From the NCBI GenBank assembly GCA_002973635.1, contig CP027224.1, forward strand, positions 1,188,501-1,252,500: DNA of 64,000 bases. Reading direction: 5' to 3'. The notes under the pieces were generated by a model. It had not been told where the DNA came from, ran no database searches, and saw only the letters and a list, made by a program, of their open reading frames with translations. This DNA comes from Lysinibacillus sp. B2A1. GTDB taxonomy: Bacteria; Bacillota; Bacilli; Bacillales_A; Planococcaceae. Positions 50,713 to 60,506 of this stretch are shown here, one piece after another. The translations under genes were made by a program, and so were the position numbers. The first letter of the stretch is position 1; each line of letters begins with the position of its first letter.

Positions 50713-51705
50713 ATGAGTTTAATGTTAGAAGTGAAAAATCTTAAAACTGGTTTTGATATAGATGGCGAAATATATCATGCAGTAGATGATGTTTCATTTT
50801 CAGTTAAATCAGGTCAAATTATTGGAATAGTAGGAGAATCAGGATGTGGTAAAAGTGTAATGTCCCTTTCAATTATGCAGCTTCTTCCACAGGGAATTGG
50901 AAAAATCACTGGTGGTGAAATCAGATTTCATGGAAAAAATATTGAGCATCATACAAACGATGAGATGAATAAAATTCGAGGAAAAGATATTAGTATGATT
51001 TTTCAAGAACCGATGACATCATTAAATCCGGTTTTTACAATAGGCTCACAAATCGAAGAAATTATGTTGAACCATAGCAAAATGTCAAAAGCTGAGGTTA
51101 GAAGCAAAGCAATTGACCTGTTAAAGCAAGTAGGTATTCCAAGAGCTGAAAAAATCGTTGATGAATATCCTCATCAATTGTCAGGTGGAATGAGACAAAG
51201 AGTGATGATTGCCATTGCCATTGCATGTCAGCCTAGACTTTTAATCGCTGACGAACCTACAACTGCTTTAGATGTAACCGTTCAAGCCCAAATTCTTGAA
51301 TTACTGAAAAATATACAAGAGAAAAATAAAATGTCTATTGTGCTAATTACTCACGATCTGGGTGTAGTTGCAGAAATGTGCGATGAGGTAATAATTATGT
51401 ATGCGGGGAAAATTGTTGAACGAACAAATGTTGATAACCTGTTTTACAAGCCTAAACATCCTTATACAAAGTTATTAATGGCCTCAATTCCAAGAATAGA
51501 TGTTGAAGTAAATGAATTATCCACTATTAAAGGGATTGTCCCTTCCTTAAAAAATATGCCTCAAGTTGGCTGCCGATTTGTAGATAGATGCCCATCGGCA
51601 ATGTCTGAATGTAGTAACGTTACACCACAGCTTGCCTTTATAGGTGATCAGCATGAGGTATCTTGTTTACTTTATGAAGGGTGTACTAGAAAGGGTGTGA
51701 GCTGA
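50713..51705 (+). CDS. Oligopeptide ABC transporter ATP-binding protein (OppD/AppD type)
   Basis: 330-aa cytoplasmic ATPase subunit. Walker A GESGCGKS near residue 38, signature LSGGMRQR near 154, Walker [13 protein letters not shown] near 175, and a C-terminal oligopeptide-transporter domain with the CRFVDRCPSAMSEC cysteine motif. It pairs with the next gene as the two different ATPases of a peptide importer. The order D-F-A-B-C equals the B. subtilis app operon, so appD is a likely name, based on synteny only. Confidence 0.9.
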   Translation: MSLMLEVKNLKTGFDIDGEIYHAVDDVSFSVKSGQIIGIVGESGCGKSVMSLSIMQLLPQGIGKITGGEIRFHGKNIEHHTNDEMNKIRGKDISMIFQEPMTSLNPVFTIGSQIEEIMLNHSKMSKAEVRSKAIDLLKQVGIPRAEKIVDEYPHQLSGGMRQRVMIAIAIACQPRLLIADEPTTALDVTVQAQILELLKNIQEKNKMSIVLITHDLGVVAEMCDEVIIMYAGKIVERTNVDNLFYKPKHPYTKLLMASIPRIDVEVNELSTIKGIVPSLKNMPQVGCRFVDRCPSAMSECSNVTPQLAFIGDQHEVSCLLYEGCTRKGVS

Positions 51706-51709
51706 CAGT

Positions 51710-52693
51710 ATGAATCAAACAACAGCAAAACAAGAGAATTTATTAGAAATTATTGATTTAAAAACATATTATCCCATCAAAGGTGGCTTATTTAGACATA
51801 CTGTAGGTTATGTTAAAGCCGTTGATACTATTTCGTTTTCCATTAAAAATGGAGAGACATTGGGGTTAGTTGGTGAATCAGGTTGCGGAAAATCGACAAC
51901 CGGTCGTACCATTTTAAGGTTATTGGACGCAACGGATGGAAAAATTATTTTTAATGGTAAAAATATAACAAAATTGCAAGGGAAATCATTAAGAGAAATA
52001 CGGAAAGATATACAAATGGTATTTCAGGATCCATATGCCTCATTAAATCCCATGCAAATGGTGGGCAGTATTATAGCTGAGCCAATAATGAATTATCATA
52101 ATAGATCACTTAAATCGTTAAAAAATGAAGTTATAGAGCTTTTAAGTAAAGTAGGATTACCAGAAGATGCTTATTACAAGTATGCTCATGAATTTTCAGG
52201 CGGTCAGCGTCAACGAATAGGTATTGCAAGAGCACTCGCACTCCGGCCAAAACTTATTATAGCAGATGAGCCTGTTTCGGCATTAGATGTGTCTGTGCAA
52301 TCGCAAGTTCTTAATCTATTAAAAGAGCTACAAAATGAGTTTGATTTAACGTTTTTATTTATTGCTCATGATTTAAGTGTTGTCAAGCATATGAGTGACC
52401 GTATTGGTGTAATGTATTTAGGAAATATCGTGGAAATAGCAGACAAAGAACATATCTATGATGAACCGTTACATCCTTACACACAGGCGTTAATTTCTGC
52501 TATTCCAGTACCTGATCCAAGAAAGAAAAGCAATCGCATTGTGTTAGAAGGGGATATTCCAAGTCCAGCTAATCCTCCAAAAGGATGCCCATTCCATCCA
52601 CGGTGCCCAAAGGCAATGAGAGAGTGTTCATTATCAAAACCAGCCTTAAAGGAGGTGAAGTTAGGGCATAGAGTTGCATGCCATTTATATTAG
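51710..52693 (+). CDS. Oligopeptide ABC transporter ATP-binding protein (OppF/AppF type)
   Basis: 327-aa second ATPase subunit. Walker [13 protein letters not shown] near residue 55, signature [10 protein letters not shown] near 162, Walker B LIIADEPVSALD, and a C-terminal CPFHPRCPKAMREC motif typical of the OppF side. It begins 4 nt after the previous stop. It forms a heterodimer with its upstream neighbour on the inner face of the membrane; appF by synteny. Confidence 0.9.
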   Translation: MNQTTAKQENLLEIIDLKTYYPIKGGLFRHTVGYVKAVDTISFSIKNGETLGLVGESGCGKSTTGRTILRLLDATDGKIIFNGKNITKLQGKSLREIRKDIQMVFQDPYASLNPMQMVGSIIAEPIMNYHNRSLKSLKNEVIELLSKVGLPEDAYYKYAHEFSGGQRQRIGIARALALRPKLIIADEPVSALDVSVQSQVLNLLKELQNEFDLTFLFIAHDLSVVKHMSDRIGVMYLGNIVEIADKEHIYDEPLHPYTQALISAIPVPDPRKKSNRIVLEGDIPSPANPPKGCPFHPRCPKAMRECSLSKPALKEVKLGHRVACHLY

Positions 52694-52747
52694 AAAATCA
52701 TTATGAGAATTAAATAATGACAAAATAAAATTCACGGGGGGAAAAAA

Positions 52748-54472
52748 ATGAAAAAATCAGCATTATGGTCATTCATGCTAATGCTCGTTATGGTTCTATT
52801 TTTAGCAGCATGTAATAGTGACACATCGACACAGGAAAAAGAAGGGGACAAAGAGAAGGACAATTCTGCAACAACTAATGAAGCAAATGAAGGAGGAATT
52901 GTAACATTTGGTACGGACCAGGCTCCTGAGGGAGTATTTGATCCTGCGTATGCAGGAAGTGTTGTAGACGGCTATATTCAAAACTTTACAATGGATGGTA
53001 TTTATGATGTGAATGATGAGTTAGAATATATTCCACACCTAGCAACCTGGGAAATTAGTGAGGATAAATTAACGTATACATTTAGCTTTAAGAAAGGTGT
53101 AAAGTGGCATAATGGTGAGGAGTTAACCGTTGATGACTGGGTGTATGCATTAGAAACATTAGCAAATCCAGAGTATGAAGGACCTCGTTTTAATTATGCT
53201 GAAAATATTAAAGGGGCAAAGGCTAAAAAAGGAGGGAAAGCCGATAAAATCGAAGGCATTGAAGTCGTTGATCCATACACAGTAAAAATTACTTTTGAAA
53301 AAGTAAAGATTAATAACTTAGAAAATCTTTGGAATTATCCAATGCCAAAGAAACATTATGAGGGTATTGCTATTAAAGATTTAGAGGAATCAAAGCAGGT
53401 TCGTGAAAATCCCGTAGGCTTAGGGCCATTTAAGGTGAAAAAAGTAGTAGATGGCGAGTATTCTGAATTAGAGCGTTTTGATGATTACTGGAAGGGCAAA
53501 CCACAACTAGATGGCGTGATTGTAAAAGTCATAGATCCATCTTTAGCAACAGGTGCGTTCCAAAACGGAGAAGTTGACATTATGAATATAAGACCACAAT
53601 CGGTTAAAGAATTATCAGCATTAAATAATGTACGCATCGAAGAAACTACGGGGGTAACTTATTCTTATATAGGTCTTCGTTTTGGTCATCGTGATAAAGC
53701 TACACTTACAAATGTAGCAGATTTTGATAAGTTTAAATCAAAAGAATTACGTCAGGCACTATTATATGCGATTAATCGTCCAGCAATGATCGATGCTTTC
53801 TTAGAAGGAAAAGCTGAAGTGGCGAACACTGTAATTCCACGTGCATTCTGGATTGCTACAGAGGAATCTGAACTGAATAAATATGAATACAATGCAGAAA
53901 AGGCTAAAGAACTGCTAAAAACTGCTGGATATGTAGATATAGATGGTGATGGATTTGTGGAGGATCCAAATGGAAAACCATTCAAAATTTCATTTGGTCA
54001 TTATGCTGGTCCTGCTGCATTTGAGGGTCGAGCTCAAGCCATTATTCAATCGTGGAATGATATCGGCGTAAAAACAGAAATGGCTACAGGTACTTTAATA
54101 GAATTTAATTTATATAACGATATGAAAGATAATGATGATGCTGCATTAGAAGCATTCTTTGGTTCTTGGAGTACTGGCTCTGACCCAGATCCATCTGGTT
54201 TATGGGGGAATAATGCAGAATGGAATTATGGTCGTTGGGTAGACAAACAAAATCAAAAATTATTAGATAAGGGCATAAGTGAAGAGGCATTCGATAAAGA
54301 TAAACGTATGAAAACATATGTTGAATGGCAAAAGTATTTCAATGAAGAGGTACCAGCACTTCCATTATGGGAAAATTTAGATTTATATGGTATAAATAAT
54401 CGATTACAAGGTGTTCATATCAATGCTGTTGGTTTCCAAACAGATGTTTATAAATGGAATATAAAGGAATAG
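52748..54472 (+). CDS. Peptide-binding lipoprotein (solute-binding protein family 5)
   Basis: 574-aa extracellular substrate-binding lipoprotein. The signal peptide ends in lipobox LAAC with Cys22, so LspA would process it. A Ser/Thr/Glu-rich linker precedes the family 5 binding domain; WEISEDKLTYTFSFKKGVKWHNGE and NRPAMIDAFLEG are family segments. It is not closely similar to the OppA at the other end of this region. Position suits AppA. CGGGGGG precedes ATG 52748. A hairpin (54489-54535) follows, before the permeases. Confidence 0.88.
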   Translation: MKKSALWSFMLMLVMVLFLAACNSDTSTQEKEGDKEKDNSATTNEANEGGIVTFGTDQAPEGVFDPAYAGSVVDGYIQNFTMDGIYDVNDELEYIPHLATWEISEDKLTYTFSFKKGVKWHNGEELTVDDWVYALETLANPEYEGPRFNYAENIKGAKAKKGGKADKIEGIEVVDPYTVKITFEKVKINNLENLWNYPMPKKHYEGIAIKDLEESKQVRENPVGLGPFKVKKVVDGEYSELERFDDYWKGKPQLDGVIVKVIDPSLATGAFQNGEVDIMNIRPQSVKELSALNNVRIEETTGVTYSYIGLRFGHRDKATLTNVADFDKFKSKELRQALLYAINRPAMIDAFLEGKAEVANTVIPRAFWIATEESELNKYEYNAEKAKELLKTAGYVDIDGDGFVEDPNGKPFKISFGHYAGPAAFEGRAQAIIQSWNDIGVKTEMATGTLIEFNLYNDMKDNDDAALEAFFGSWSTGSDPDPSGLWGNNAEWNYGRWVDKQNQKLLDKGISEEAFDKDKRMKTYVEWQKYFNEEVPALPLWENLDLYGINNRLQGVHINAVGFQTDVYKWNIKE

Positions 54473-54488
54473 GTTAGAGGCCCAATCC

Positions 54489-54535
54489 TGCTAAATAGGT
54501 CCTTCCTCTATAGAGGGACGGGGATCTATTTAGCA
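54489..54535 (+). terminator. Intercistronic hairpin after the binding-protein gene
   Basis: A 10-bp outer stem pairs 54489-54498 with 54526-54535 and an inner palindrome CCTCTATAGAGG lies at 54505-54516. There is only a weak T-tract. It may lower read-through into the permeases or stabilise the upstream mRNA, giving more binding protein than permease. Confidence 0.5.
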
Positions 54536-54560
54536 AATTTATAGATAAGGAGACGCTCAC

Positions 54561-55526
54561 ATGCTTCAATATACACTTCGAAGACTACTAGGCATGATCC
54601 CATTGTTACTCCTTATTTCGTTGGTGGTGTTCTTTTTAGCAAAAATGATGCCAGGTGATCCGTTTGGTGGAGAAATTGATCCATCTAATACGAATCCACA
54701 ATACATCGAGGAAATGAGAGATAAGTTAGGCTATAATGATCCAATTATCACACAATACGGTAGATGGATTGCTAATTTTATACAAGGGGATTTTGGAAAA
54801 TCAACAGTTTATAAAAAGCCAGCTGCAGAGATTATTGCCCAGCGAATACCTAATACCATATTTTTGGCAGTAGTATCATTATTTTTCACATATATTTTTG
54901 CTTTTATTATGGGGATGTATGCTGGACGAAAACCTTATACACTTGGGGATAATTTGATTGCGACCTATAATTACTTAGCTTTAGCGATTCCATCATTTGT
55001 TGCAGGAATTGTTGCTATTTACTTTTTTTCCTTTAAGCTAGGTTGGTTCCCTTTCAATGGCTCTGTAGGAGTAGGCGTAATGGAAGGAACCTTTAATTAC
55101 TATATCAGCAGACTACATCATGTTTTATTACCTGCACTAATATTAGGATTGATGGGAACGGCATCCTATACACAATTTTTGCGCAATGACATTATTGAAA
55201 ATAGTAGAAAAGATTTTGTAAGGACTGCAAGAGCAAAGGGTACAAAGGAATCAAAAATATATAATAAACATATTTTACGAAACTCGATCATTCCAATTAT
55301 CACGTATCTTGGTTTTGATATTGCAACCTTAATTAGTGGAGCAGTCATAACAGAAACGATCTTTACTTACCCAGGTATAGGTGCACTATTCTTAGAATCT
55401 GTTGGAAGAAGAGATTATGCAGTCATGATGTCGATCACTATGTTACTTTCGTTTTTAACACTGTTTGGGAATTTAGTAGCAGATTTATTATATGGTGTGG
55501 TAGATCCGCGTATTAGACTAGATTAA
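54561..55526 (+). CDS. Oligopeptide ABC transporter permease (OppB/AppB type)
   Basis: 321-aa membrane subunit with six helices and the binding-protein-dependent transport inner membrane domain; the EAA-loop region is DFVRTARAKGTKESKIYNKH near 215-234. N-terminal MLQYTLRRLLGMIPLLLLIS and the AKMMPGDPF segment are typical of OppB/DppB permeases. AAGGAGA lies 10 nt upstream. It pairs with the next permease to form the channel. Confidence 0.9.
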   Translation: MLQYTLRRLLGMIPLLLLISLVVFFLAKMMPGDPFGGEIDPSNTNPQYIEEMRDKLGYNDPIITQYGRWIANFIQGDFGKSTVYKKPAAEIIAQRIPNTIFLAVVSLFFTYIFAFIMGMYAGRKPYTLGDNLIATYNYLALAIPSFVAGIVAIYFFSFKLGWFPFNGSVGVGVMEGTFNYYISRLHHVLLPALILGLMGTASYTQFLRNDIIENSRKDFVRTARAKGTKESKIYNKHILRNSIIPIITYLGFDIATLISGAVITETIFTYPGIGALFLESVGRRDYAVMMSITMLLSFLTLFGNLVADLLYGVVDPRIRLD

Positions 55527-55538
55527 GGAGGGGGAAGC

Positions 55539-56447
55539 ATGACATTTGTTACTAATCAAGAAATATTATCTCCGAAAACACCGAAGAAAAGCCCCTCACC
55601 ATGGGTGATTGCAAGACGAAAGTTCGTTAAAAATAAATTAGCTATGACTAGTCTGCTCTTTTTGTTGCTAGTTATTATTCTATCGTTTTTAGCTCCTTAT
55701 ATTACGACAAAAGATATTGTGCGTGTAGATCTTACAAATATTAGTCTACCTCCATCGAGCGAGCATTGGCTAGGAACAGATACGAATGGACGTGATGTTT
55801 TTACAAGAATGCTTTACGCGGGAAGATCCTCTTTAACAGTTGGATTGGGCTGTATGATTTTTATCGTGGTAATCGGTACTACTGTAGGAGCGATTTCGGG
55901 ATATTTTGGAGGAAAGATTGAGCAGCTGTTAATGCGATTTACCGATTTTGTATTAATGTTTCCGTTTTTAGTATTTTGTATTGTATTAAATACTCTTCTT
56001 ACTGGGAAAATATCTGGATTATGGACATTAATCATTGTTATCTCGATTTTAACTTGGGGAAGTGTTGCAAGAATCGTACGTAGTAGAATTCTTGCTGAGA
56101 AAGAAAATGAATATATCTTAGCAGCTCAATCAATTGGCTGTAAGTCCACAAAAATCATTGTAAAGCATTTACTACCCAATGTTGCCTCCACGATTATTGT
56201 ACAGGCAACATTATTGATGGCAGTGACAATTGTGGCAGAATCCAGTTTAAGTTTTTTAGGAATGGGAGTACCTGCTGACACACCTAGCTGGGGAAATATG
56301 CTATTTGAGGCTAGAAATTCAGATGTATTAAAAAACAAGCTTTGGATGTGGGTACCACCTGCTACAGCTATCACACTAGTCATCTTGTCGATAAACTTTA
56401 TCGGCGAAGGCTTAAAAGATGCTTTAAATCCAAAATCAAGAAGGTAG
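55539..56447 (+). CDS. Oligopeptide ABC transporter permease (OppC/AppC type)
   Basis: 302-aa second permease subunit. The N-terminal helix is followed by the OppC-type motif HWLGTDTNGRDVFTRMLYAGR near 70-90 and the EAA loop EYILAAQSIGCKSTKIIVKH near 190-210. Six membrane helices. It starts 12 nt after the OppB-type gene with AAGGAGGGGG upstream, and is the last gene of this plus-strand operon. Confidence 0.9.
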   Translation: MTFVTNQEILSPKTPKKSPSPWVIARRKFVKNKLAMTSLLFLLLVIILSFLAPYITTKDIVRVDLTNISLPPSSEHWLGTDTNGRDVFTRMLYAGRSSLTVGLGCMIFIVVIGTTVGAISGYFGGKIEQLLMRFTDFVLMFPFLVFCIVLNTLLTGKISGLWTLIIVISILTWGSVARIVRSRILAEKENEYILAAQSIGCKSTKIIVKHLLPNVASTIIVQATLLMAVTIVAESSLSFLGMGVPADTPSWGNMLFEARNSDVLKNKLWMWVPPATAITLVILSINFIGEGLKDALNPKSRR

Positions 56448-56496
56448 TAGCGGGCTTTAATCAATGTTAAAGGTGTCTAATATATCAATATAAAAA

Positions 56497-56528
56497 ATCC
56501 ATCCAATAGAGTTTTCTATTGGATGGAT
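56497..56528. terminator. Terminator between the convergent transporter operons
   Basis: A perfect 14-bp stem (56497-56510 with 56515-56528, loop GTTT). The A-run at 56492-56497 gives a U-tract on the minus strand, so it best serves the oppF end; it may also stop plus-strand transcription. Confidence 0.75.
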
Positions 56529-56538
56529 GTATAAGTAA

Positions 56539-57465
56539 TTATCGATTAGCAACCCAAGTTTTCACTAAATCAGCTGTACCATAAACATAGTGTTGATTGC
56601 CGACTTCATGGTATGTTGCACTATCATCCACCTCTGTATGCTTGTATGGAATACGTTGACGGCGCTTTTCTGACATTGGGTCAGGAAGTGGGATGGCTGA
56701 TAATAAAGATTTTGTATACGGATGTACAGGATTATTATAAATATCGTCTGCCTTACCGATTTCCATGATTTTCCCACGGTACATTACAGCGATACGGTCA
56801 CTGATGTATTTAACCATGGATAAGTCATGGGCAATAAATAGATATGTTAAGCCGCGCTCTTTTTGAAGCTGCTTTAGCAAGTTAACCACTTGCGCTTGAA
56901 TGGATACGTCAAGTGCTGAGATAGGCTCATCGGCAATGATGAATTTTGGATCTAAACTTAGAGCACGAGCAATTCCAATACGTTGTCGTTGACCACCAGA
57001 GAATTCATGTGCATAACGGTTGGCGTGCTCTTTGTTTAAGCCAACAGCTTCCAGTAATTGATTAATTTTTTCACGGCGTTCATTTTTATTCTTGTAAAGA
57101 CCATGAATATCAAAGGCTTCACCAATGATTTCTCCAGCCGTCATACGTGGATTTAAAGAAGCGTATGGATCTTGGAAAATCATTTGCATTTGACGATTGA
57201 AATTTTTCAGTTCATTTTTAGATTTTTTACCATGAACATTTTCGCCATCAAAAATAATTTCACCATCTGTAATGTCATATAGGCGAATAATGGAACGGCC
57301 AGTTGTTGACTTACCACAGCCTGATTCTCCAACAAGACCGAGTGTTTCACCCTCATATACATCGAAGCTAATACCGTCGACAGCTTTAATCGGGTTACTT
57401 GCTGAGCCGAAATGCTGCTTTAAATTTTTGATTTCAAGAATTTTTTTTGTACTCGCTTTAGTCAT
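56539..57465 (-). CDS. oppF: Oligopeptide transport ATP-binding protein OppF
   Basis: 308-aa ATPase subunit: Walker [13 protein letters not shown] near 48, signature [10 protein letters not shown] near 148, Walker [13 protein letters not shown], then a shorter C-terminal region ending [16 protein letters not shown] and a tail. It starts with ATG at 57465, overlapping oppD by 8 nt, with GGAGG upstream. Last gene of the oppABCDF order. OppF hydrolyses ATP together with OppD to drive oligopeptide uptake, which in Bacillus also imports signalling peptides for sporulation and competence. Confidence 0.93.
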   Translation of the reverse strand: MTKASTKKILEIKNLKQHFGSASNPIKAVDGISFDVYEGETLGLVGESGCGKSTTGRSIIRLYDITDGEIIFDGENVHGKKSKNELKNFNRQMQMIFQDPYASLNPRMTAGEIIGEAFDIHGLYKNKNERREKINQLLEAVGLNKEHANRYAHEFSGGQRQRIGIARALSLDPKFIIADEPISALDVSIQAQVVNLLKQLQKERGLTYLFIAHDLSMVKYISDRIAVMYRGKIMEIGKADDIYNNPVHPYTKSLLSAIPLPDPMSEKRRQRIPYKHTEVDDSATYHEVGNQHYVYGTADLVKTWVANR

Positions 57466-58513
57466 GTTGTTCTGCCTCCTTTGCTAAATACCCTTCAATA
57501 CGTTTAGCAACAGCTTCTGGAAGTGGTATTTTTGGTGCGTCTGGATGCAGCAGCCAAGTTTTGGCGAAATGTGTTTCACTTACTTGGAACATAGGTGGCT
57601 CTTGTTCATAATCAATAGCCATTGCGAATTCATTACGTGCAGCAAAAGCATCGCCCTTTGGAGGGTTCGTAAGATCTGGCGGTGAACCAGGAATCGTACG
57701 TAATAGCTCGTCTGTGTCGTTATCTAAGTCTGGCATTGATCCAAGAAGACCCCATGTATAAGGATGCTTAGGATTATAGAAAATATCATTTACAGTACCA
57801 TATTCCACGATTTGACCAGCGTACATAACAGCAACACGGTCAGCGATGTTGGCAACAACACCTAAATCATGCGTAATGAAAATGATAGATGTTTTCGAAT
57901 TTTTTTGTATTTCTTTCATAAGCTCTAAAATTTGCGCTTGAATTGTAACGTCTAGGGCTGTTGTAGGCTCATCGGCAATTAACAGCTTTGGATCAGCTGC
58001 AAGAGCGATAGCAATAACAACACGCTGACGCATACCACCTGAAAACTCATGTGGATATTGGTTATAGCGTTTCTCAGGGAAGGGGATACCTACCTGTGTT
58101 AAAAGCTCAATTGCACGTTTTTTTGCATCTGCTTTAGATACTTTTTTGTGTTGTAAAATTACTTCAGTTATTTGACGTCCGACCTTCATAGTTGGATTTA
58201 AACTTGTCATAGGATCTTGGAAAATCATTGCAATTTCATTTCCGCGTACTTTTGACATTGCTTTATCACTTAACGGAACTAAATCACGGCCATTGAATAA
58301 AATCTGTCCTGACTCATAAATACCAGGTGGCTGTGGAATTAGTTTCATTAACGCATTACTCGTAACACTTTTACCTGAACCTGATTCACCTACTATAGCG
58401 AGTGTTTCACCTTCCTTTAAATTAAAGTTAACACCACGTACAGCATGAACAAGCCCAGCATAAGTTTTAAAATTTATTCGTAAATCTTTTACTTCTAGAA
58501 TTGTTTTACTCAT
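57458..58513 (-). CDS. oppD: Oligopeptide transport ATP-binding protein OppD
   Basis: 351-aa ATPase subunit: Walker A GESGSGKS near 43, signature FSGGMRQR near 155, Walker [13 protein letters not shown] near 178, and the long OppD-specific C-terminus with [19 protein letters not shown], close to B. subtilis OppD (358 aa). The ATG at 58513 is preferred; it follows AAGGAGGTGG by 5 nt, whereas the GTG three codons earlier lies within that site. Confidence 0.93.
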   Translation of the reverse strand: MSKTILEVKDLRINFKTYAGLVHAVRGVNFNLKEGETLAIVGESGSGKSVTSNALMKLIPQPPGIYESGQILFNGRDLVPLSDKAMSKVRGNEIAMIFQDPMTSLNPTMKVGRQITEVILQHKKVSKADAKKRAIELLTQVGIPFPEKRYNQYPHEFSGGMRQRVVIAIALAADPKLLIADEPTTALDVTIQAQILELMKEIQKNSKTSIIFITHDLGVVANIADRVAVMYAGQIVEYGTVNDIFYNPKHPYTWGLLGSMPDLDNDTDELLRTIPGSPPDLTNPPKGDAFAARNEFAMAIDYEQEPPMFQVSETHFAKTWLLHPDAPKIPLPEAVAKRIEGYLAKEAEQHD

Positions 58514-58526
58514 TTCGGCCACCTCC

Positions 58527-59447
58527 TTATTTACGTAGTTTTGGATCTAGTGCATCGCGTAAGCCGTCACCAACTGCGTTAAACGCAAAGATTGTTAGTG
58601 AGATAAATATTGCTGGGAAAATCAAGCGCCAAGGAGCATTCGCAATGGCTTTATTTCCTTCAGAGGCCATTGTACCCCAAGAAGCATGTGGTGCAGGAAC
58701 ACCTAGCCCAAGATAGCTAAGGAATGATTCTGTAAAAATAGCTGAAGGAATAGTTAATGTCATTGTAACTAAAATTGCCCCTAAAGCATTTGGAATTAAA
58801 TGTTTTAAAATTAAATGACCAGTATTAGCGCCTAATGTACGTGCAGCAAGTACATATTCTTGATTTTTAATGGATAATACCTCTCCTCGTACGATACGAG
58901 CCATATTAATCCAACCTGTAATAGATAGAGCGATAATCATTGGTACCAAACCTGGCTGTAATACTACTAAAAGTACGATTACTACTAAAAGGTAAGGAAC
59001 AGCTGTAAGAACATCGGCAATACGCATCATAATATTATCCACACGACCGCCTGCTAGACCAGAAATACTTCCCCATAATACGCCAATGATCAAGTCAATA
59101 ATTGCAGCTGTAATCCCGATGAATAGAGAGATACGAGCACCAGCCCAAATACGAACAAAAATATCACGACCCAAATCATCTGTACCAAACCAAAACTGAG
59201 AAGATGGTGGAGCATTAAAAGAACCTAGCTGATCACTATATTTATACGGAGAGAACATTGGTGCAAATATTGCCATTAAAATAATAAGAATCAGAACTAC
59301 TAGGCCAAATATTGCCAATTTATTATGTGAAAAGCGGATAAATACTTCTTTCCAGAAGGAGACAGATTTATCAGCTAATTTTTCAGTTGCTTCATGATTC
59401 CCACCAACAATTTTAAATTTATCTTTTTCAATTTGTTGCTGTGTCAT
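58527..59447 (-). CDS. oppC: Oligopeptide transport permease OppC
   Basis: 306-aa permease with an N-terminal cytoplasmic tail, a helix about 41-62, the OppC motif FWFGTDDLGRDIFVRIWAGAR near 85-105 and the EAA loop EYVLAARTLGANTGHLILKH near 197-216. Six helices in all. Its ATG shares a base with the oppB stop (TAATG). Fourteen nt separate it from oppD. Confidence 0.93.
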   Translation of the reverse strand: MTQQQIEKDKFKIVGGNHEATEKLADKSVSFWKEVFIRFSHNKLAIFGLVVLILIILMAIFAPMFSPYKYSDQLGSFNAPPSSQFWFGTDDLGRDIFVRIWAGARISLFIGITAAIIDLIIGVLWGSISGLAGGRVDNIMMRIADVLTAVPYLLVVIVLLVVLQPGLVPMIIALSITGWINMARIVRGEVLSIKNQEYVLAARTLGANTGHLILKHLIPNALGAILVTMTLTIPSAIFTESFLSYLGLGVPAPHASWGTMASEGNKAIANAPWRLIFPAIFISLTIFAFNAVGDGLRDALDPKLRK

Positions 59448-60376
59448 TATTTTTTCGCTCCTTTCAGTTTAATACGCGGATCAATCACACTATATAAAAT
59501 ATCAACGATTAGCACCGCAAATAAAAGGATGATGGAATAGAACACAGTCGTACCCATAATTACTGTATAGTCACGGTTTGTAATACTTTGTACAAAGTGT
59601 TTCCCAAGTCCAGGAATAGCGAAAATTTGCTCTACAATGAAACTACCTGTTAACACACCAGCTGATAATGGACCGAGATAAGTAACAACTGGAAGTAAAG
59701 CGTTACGTAAAGTATGACGGTAAACGATTGTCCACTTTCTAATTCCTTTTGCACGAGCCATTTTTACATAGTCACTGCTATTTTGCTCAAGCATGCTAGA
59801 ACGAGTCAGTTTTGCAATAAAGCCCATATGTGTGAAAGCGATTGCAAGGGCAGGGAGTATACTATATTTAAAGCCCTCCCATCCACTAACTGGGAATAAG
59901 TTCAATTTATAAGCTAAGAAATACTGCATTAAACCTGCTAAGATAAATGATGGTACCGATATACCTAGCACCGCAAAGGACGTTGCCAAATAATCCGGGA
60001 ACTTATTATGATAAAGCGCGGCAATTACGCCTATTAATATACCGAAACCAATTGCTAATAGCATAGCTTCAATCCCAAGTGTTAAAGATACTGGGAAACT
60101 TTCAGAAATGATATCATTTGTTGAACGCGCTTTATATTTCATGGATTCACCGAAATTGAAAGAGGCCGTATCGATTAAATAATCTTTATATTGAATATAC
60201 CAAGGGTTATTTAATCCATACGTTTCGTTTAACTTCTCCTCGATTTGAGGTGGAAAATTACGTTCACTTGCAAATGGACTTCCTGGAGCGAGACGCATTA
60301 AGAAAAACGTAGCCGTTACGATGACGAAAAGCGCGAGAAGTATATACATCAGCCTTTTCAAAATATATTTAATCAC
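59447..60376 (-). CDS. oppB: Oligopeptide transport permease OppB
   Basis: 309-aa permease starting at GTG 60376, 7 nt after AGGAGGAG. N-terminal [17 protein letters not shown] is the first helix, MRLAPGSPF follows, and the EAA loop is [20 protein letters not shown] near 200-220. It forms the channel with OppC. It is separated from oppA by a hairpin and an inverted repeat. Confidence 0.93.
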   Translation of the reverse strand: MIKYILKRLMYILLALFVIVTATFFLMRLAPGSPFASERNFPPQIEEKLNETYGLNNPWYIQYKDYLIDTASFNFGESMKYKARSTNDIISESFPVSLTLGIEAMLLAIGFGILIGVIAALYHNKFPDYLATSFAVLGISVPSFILAGLMQYFLAYKLNLFPVSGWEGFKYSILPALAIAFTHMGFIAKLTRSSMLEQNSSDYVKMARAKGIRKWTIVYRHTLRNALLPVVTYLGPLSAGVLTGSFIVEQIFAIPGLGKHFVQSITNRDYTVIMGTTVFYSIILLFAVLIVDILYSVIDPRIKLKGAKK

Positions 60377-60393
60377 ATAAAACTCCTCCTTCT

Positions 60394-60415
60394 ATTTGTC
60401 AATTTTCAGACAAAT
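60394..60415 (-). promoter_or_regulatory. Inverted repeat with CodY-box-like core upstream of oppB
   Basis: ATTTGTC (60394-60400) and GACAAAT (60409-60415) form a perfect 7-bp inverted repeat. It encloses AATTTTCAGACAAAT at 60401-60415, which matches the CodY box at 13 of 15 positions. It lies 18 nt upstream of the oppB start, between it and the oppA terminator hairpin. It could be a CodY site; this is inference. Confidence 0.35.
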
Positions 60416-60432
60416 ATATGCCTTCGTATTTT

Positions 60433-60478
60433 AAAAAGAGCTGACTCGTACCGAAATGACTACGAGGCAGCTCTTTTT
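60433..60478 (-). terminator. Hairpin terminator between oppA and oppB
   Basis: An 18-nt arm (60433-60450) pairs with 60461-60478 with one internal mismatch. On the minus strand it is followed by a U-run. Partial termination here would give excess binding protein over permease, as is common in such operons. Confidence 0.75.
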
Positions 60479-60506
60479 ATAGAGCTTAATTAAGAGATAG
60501 AATCAA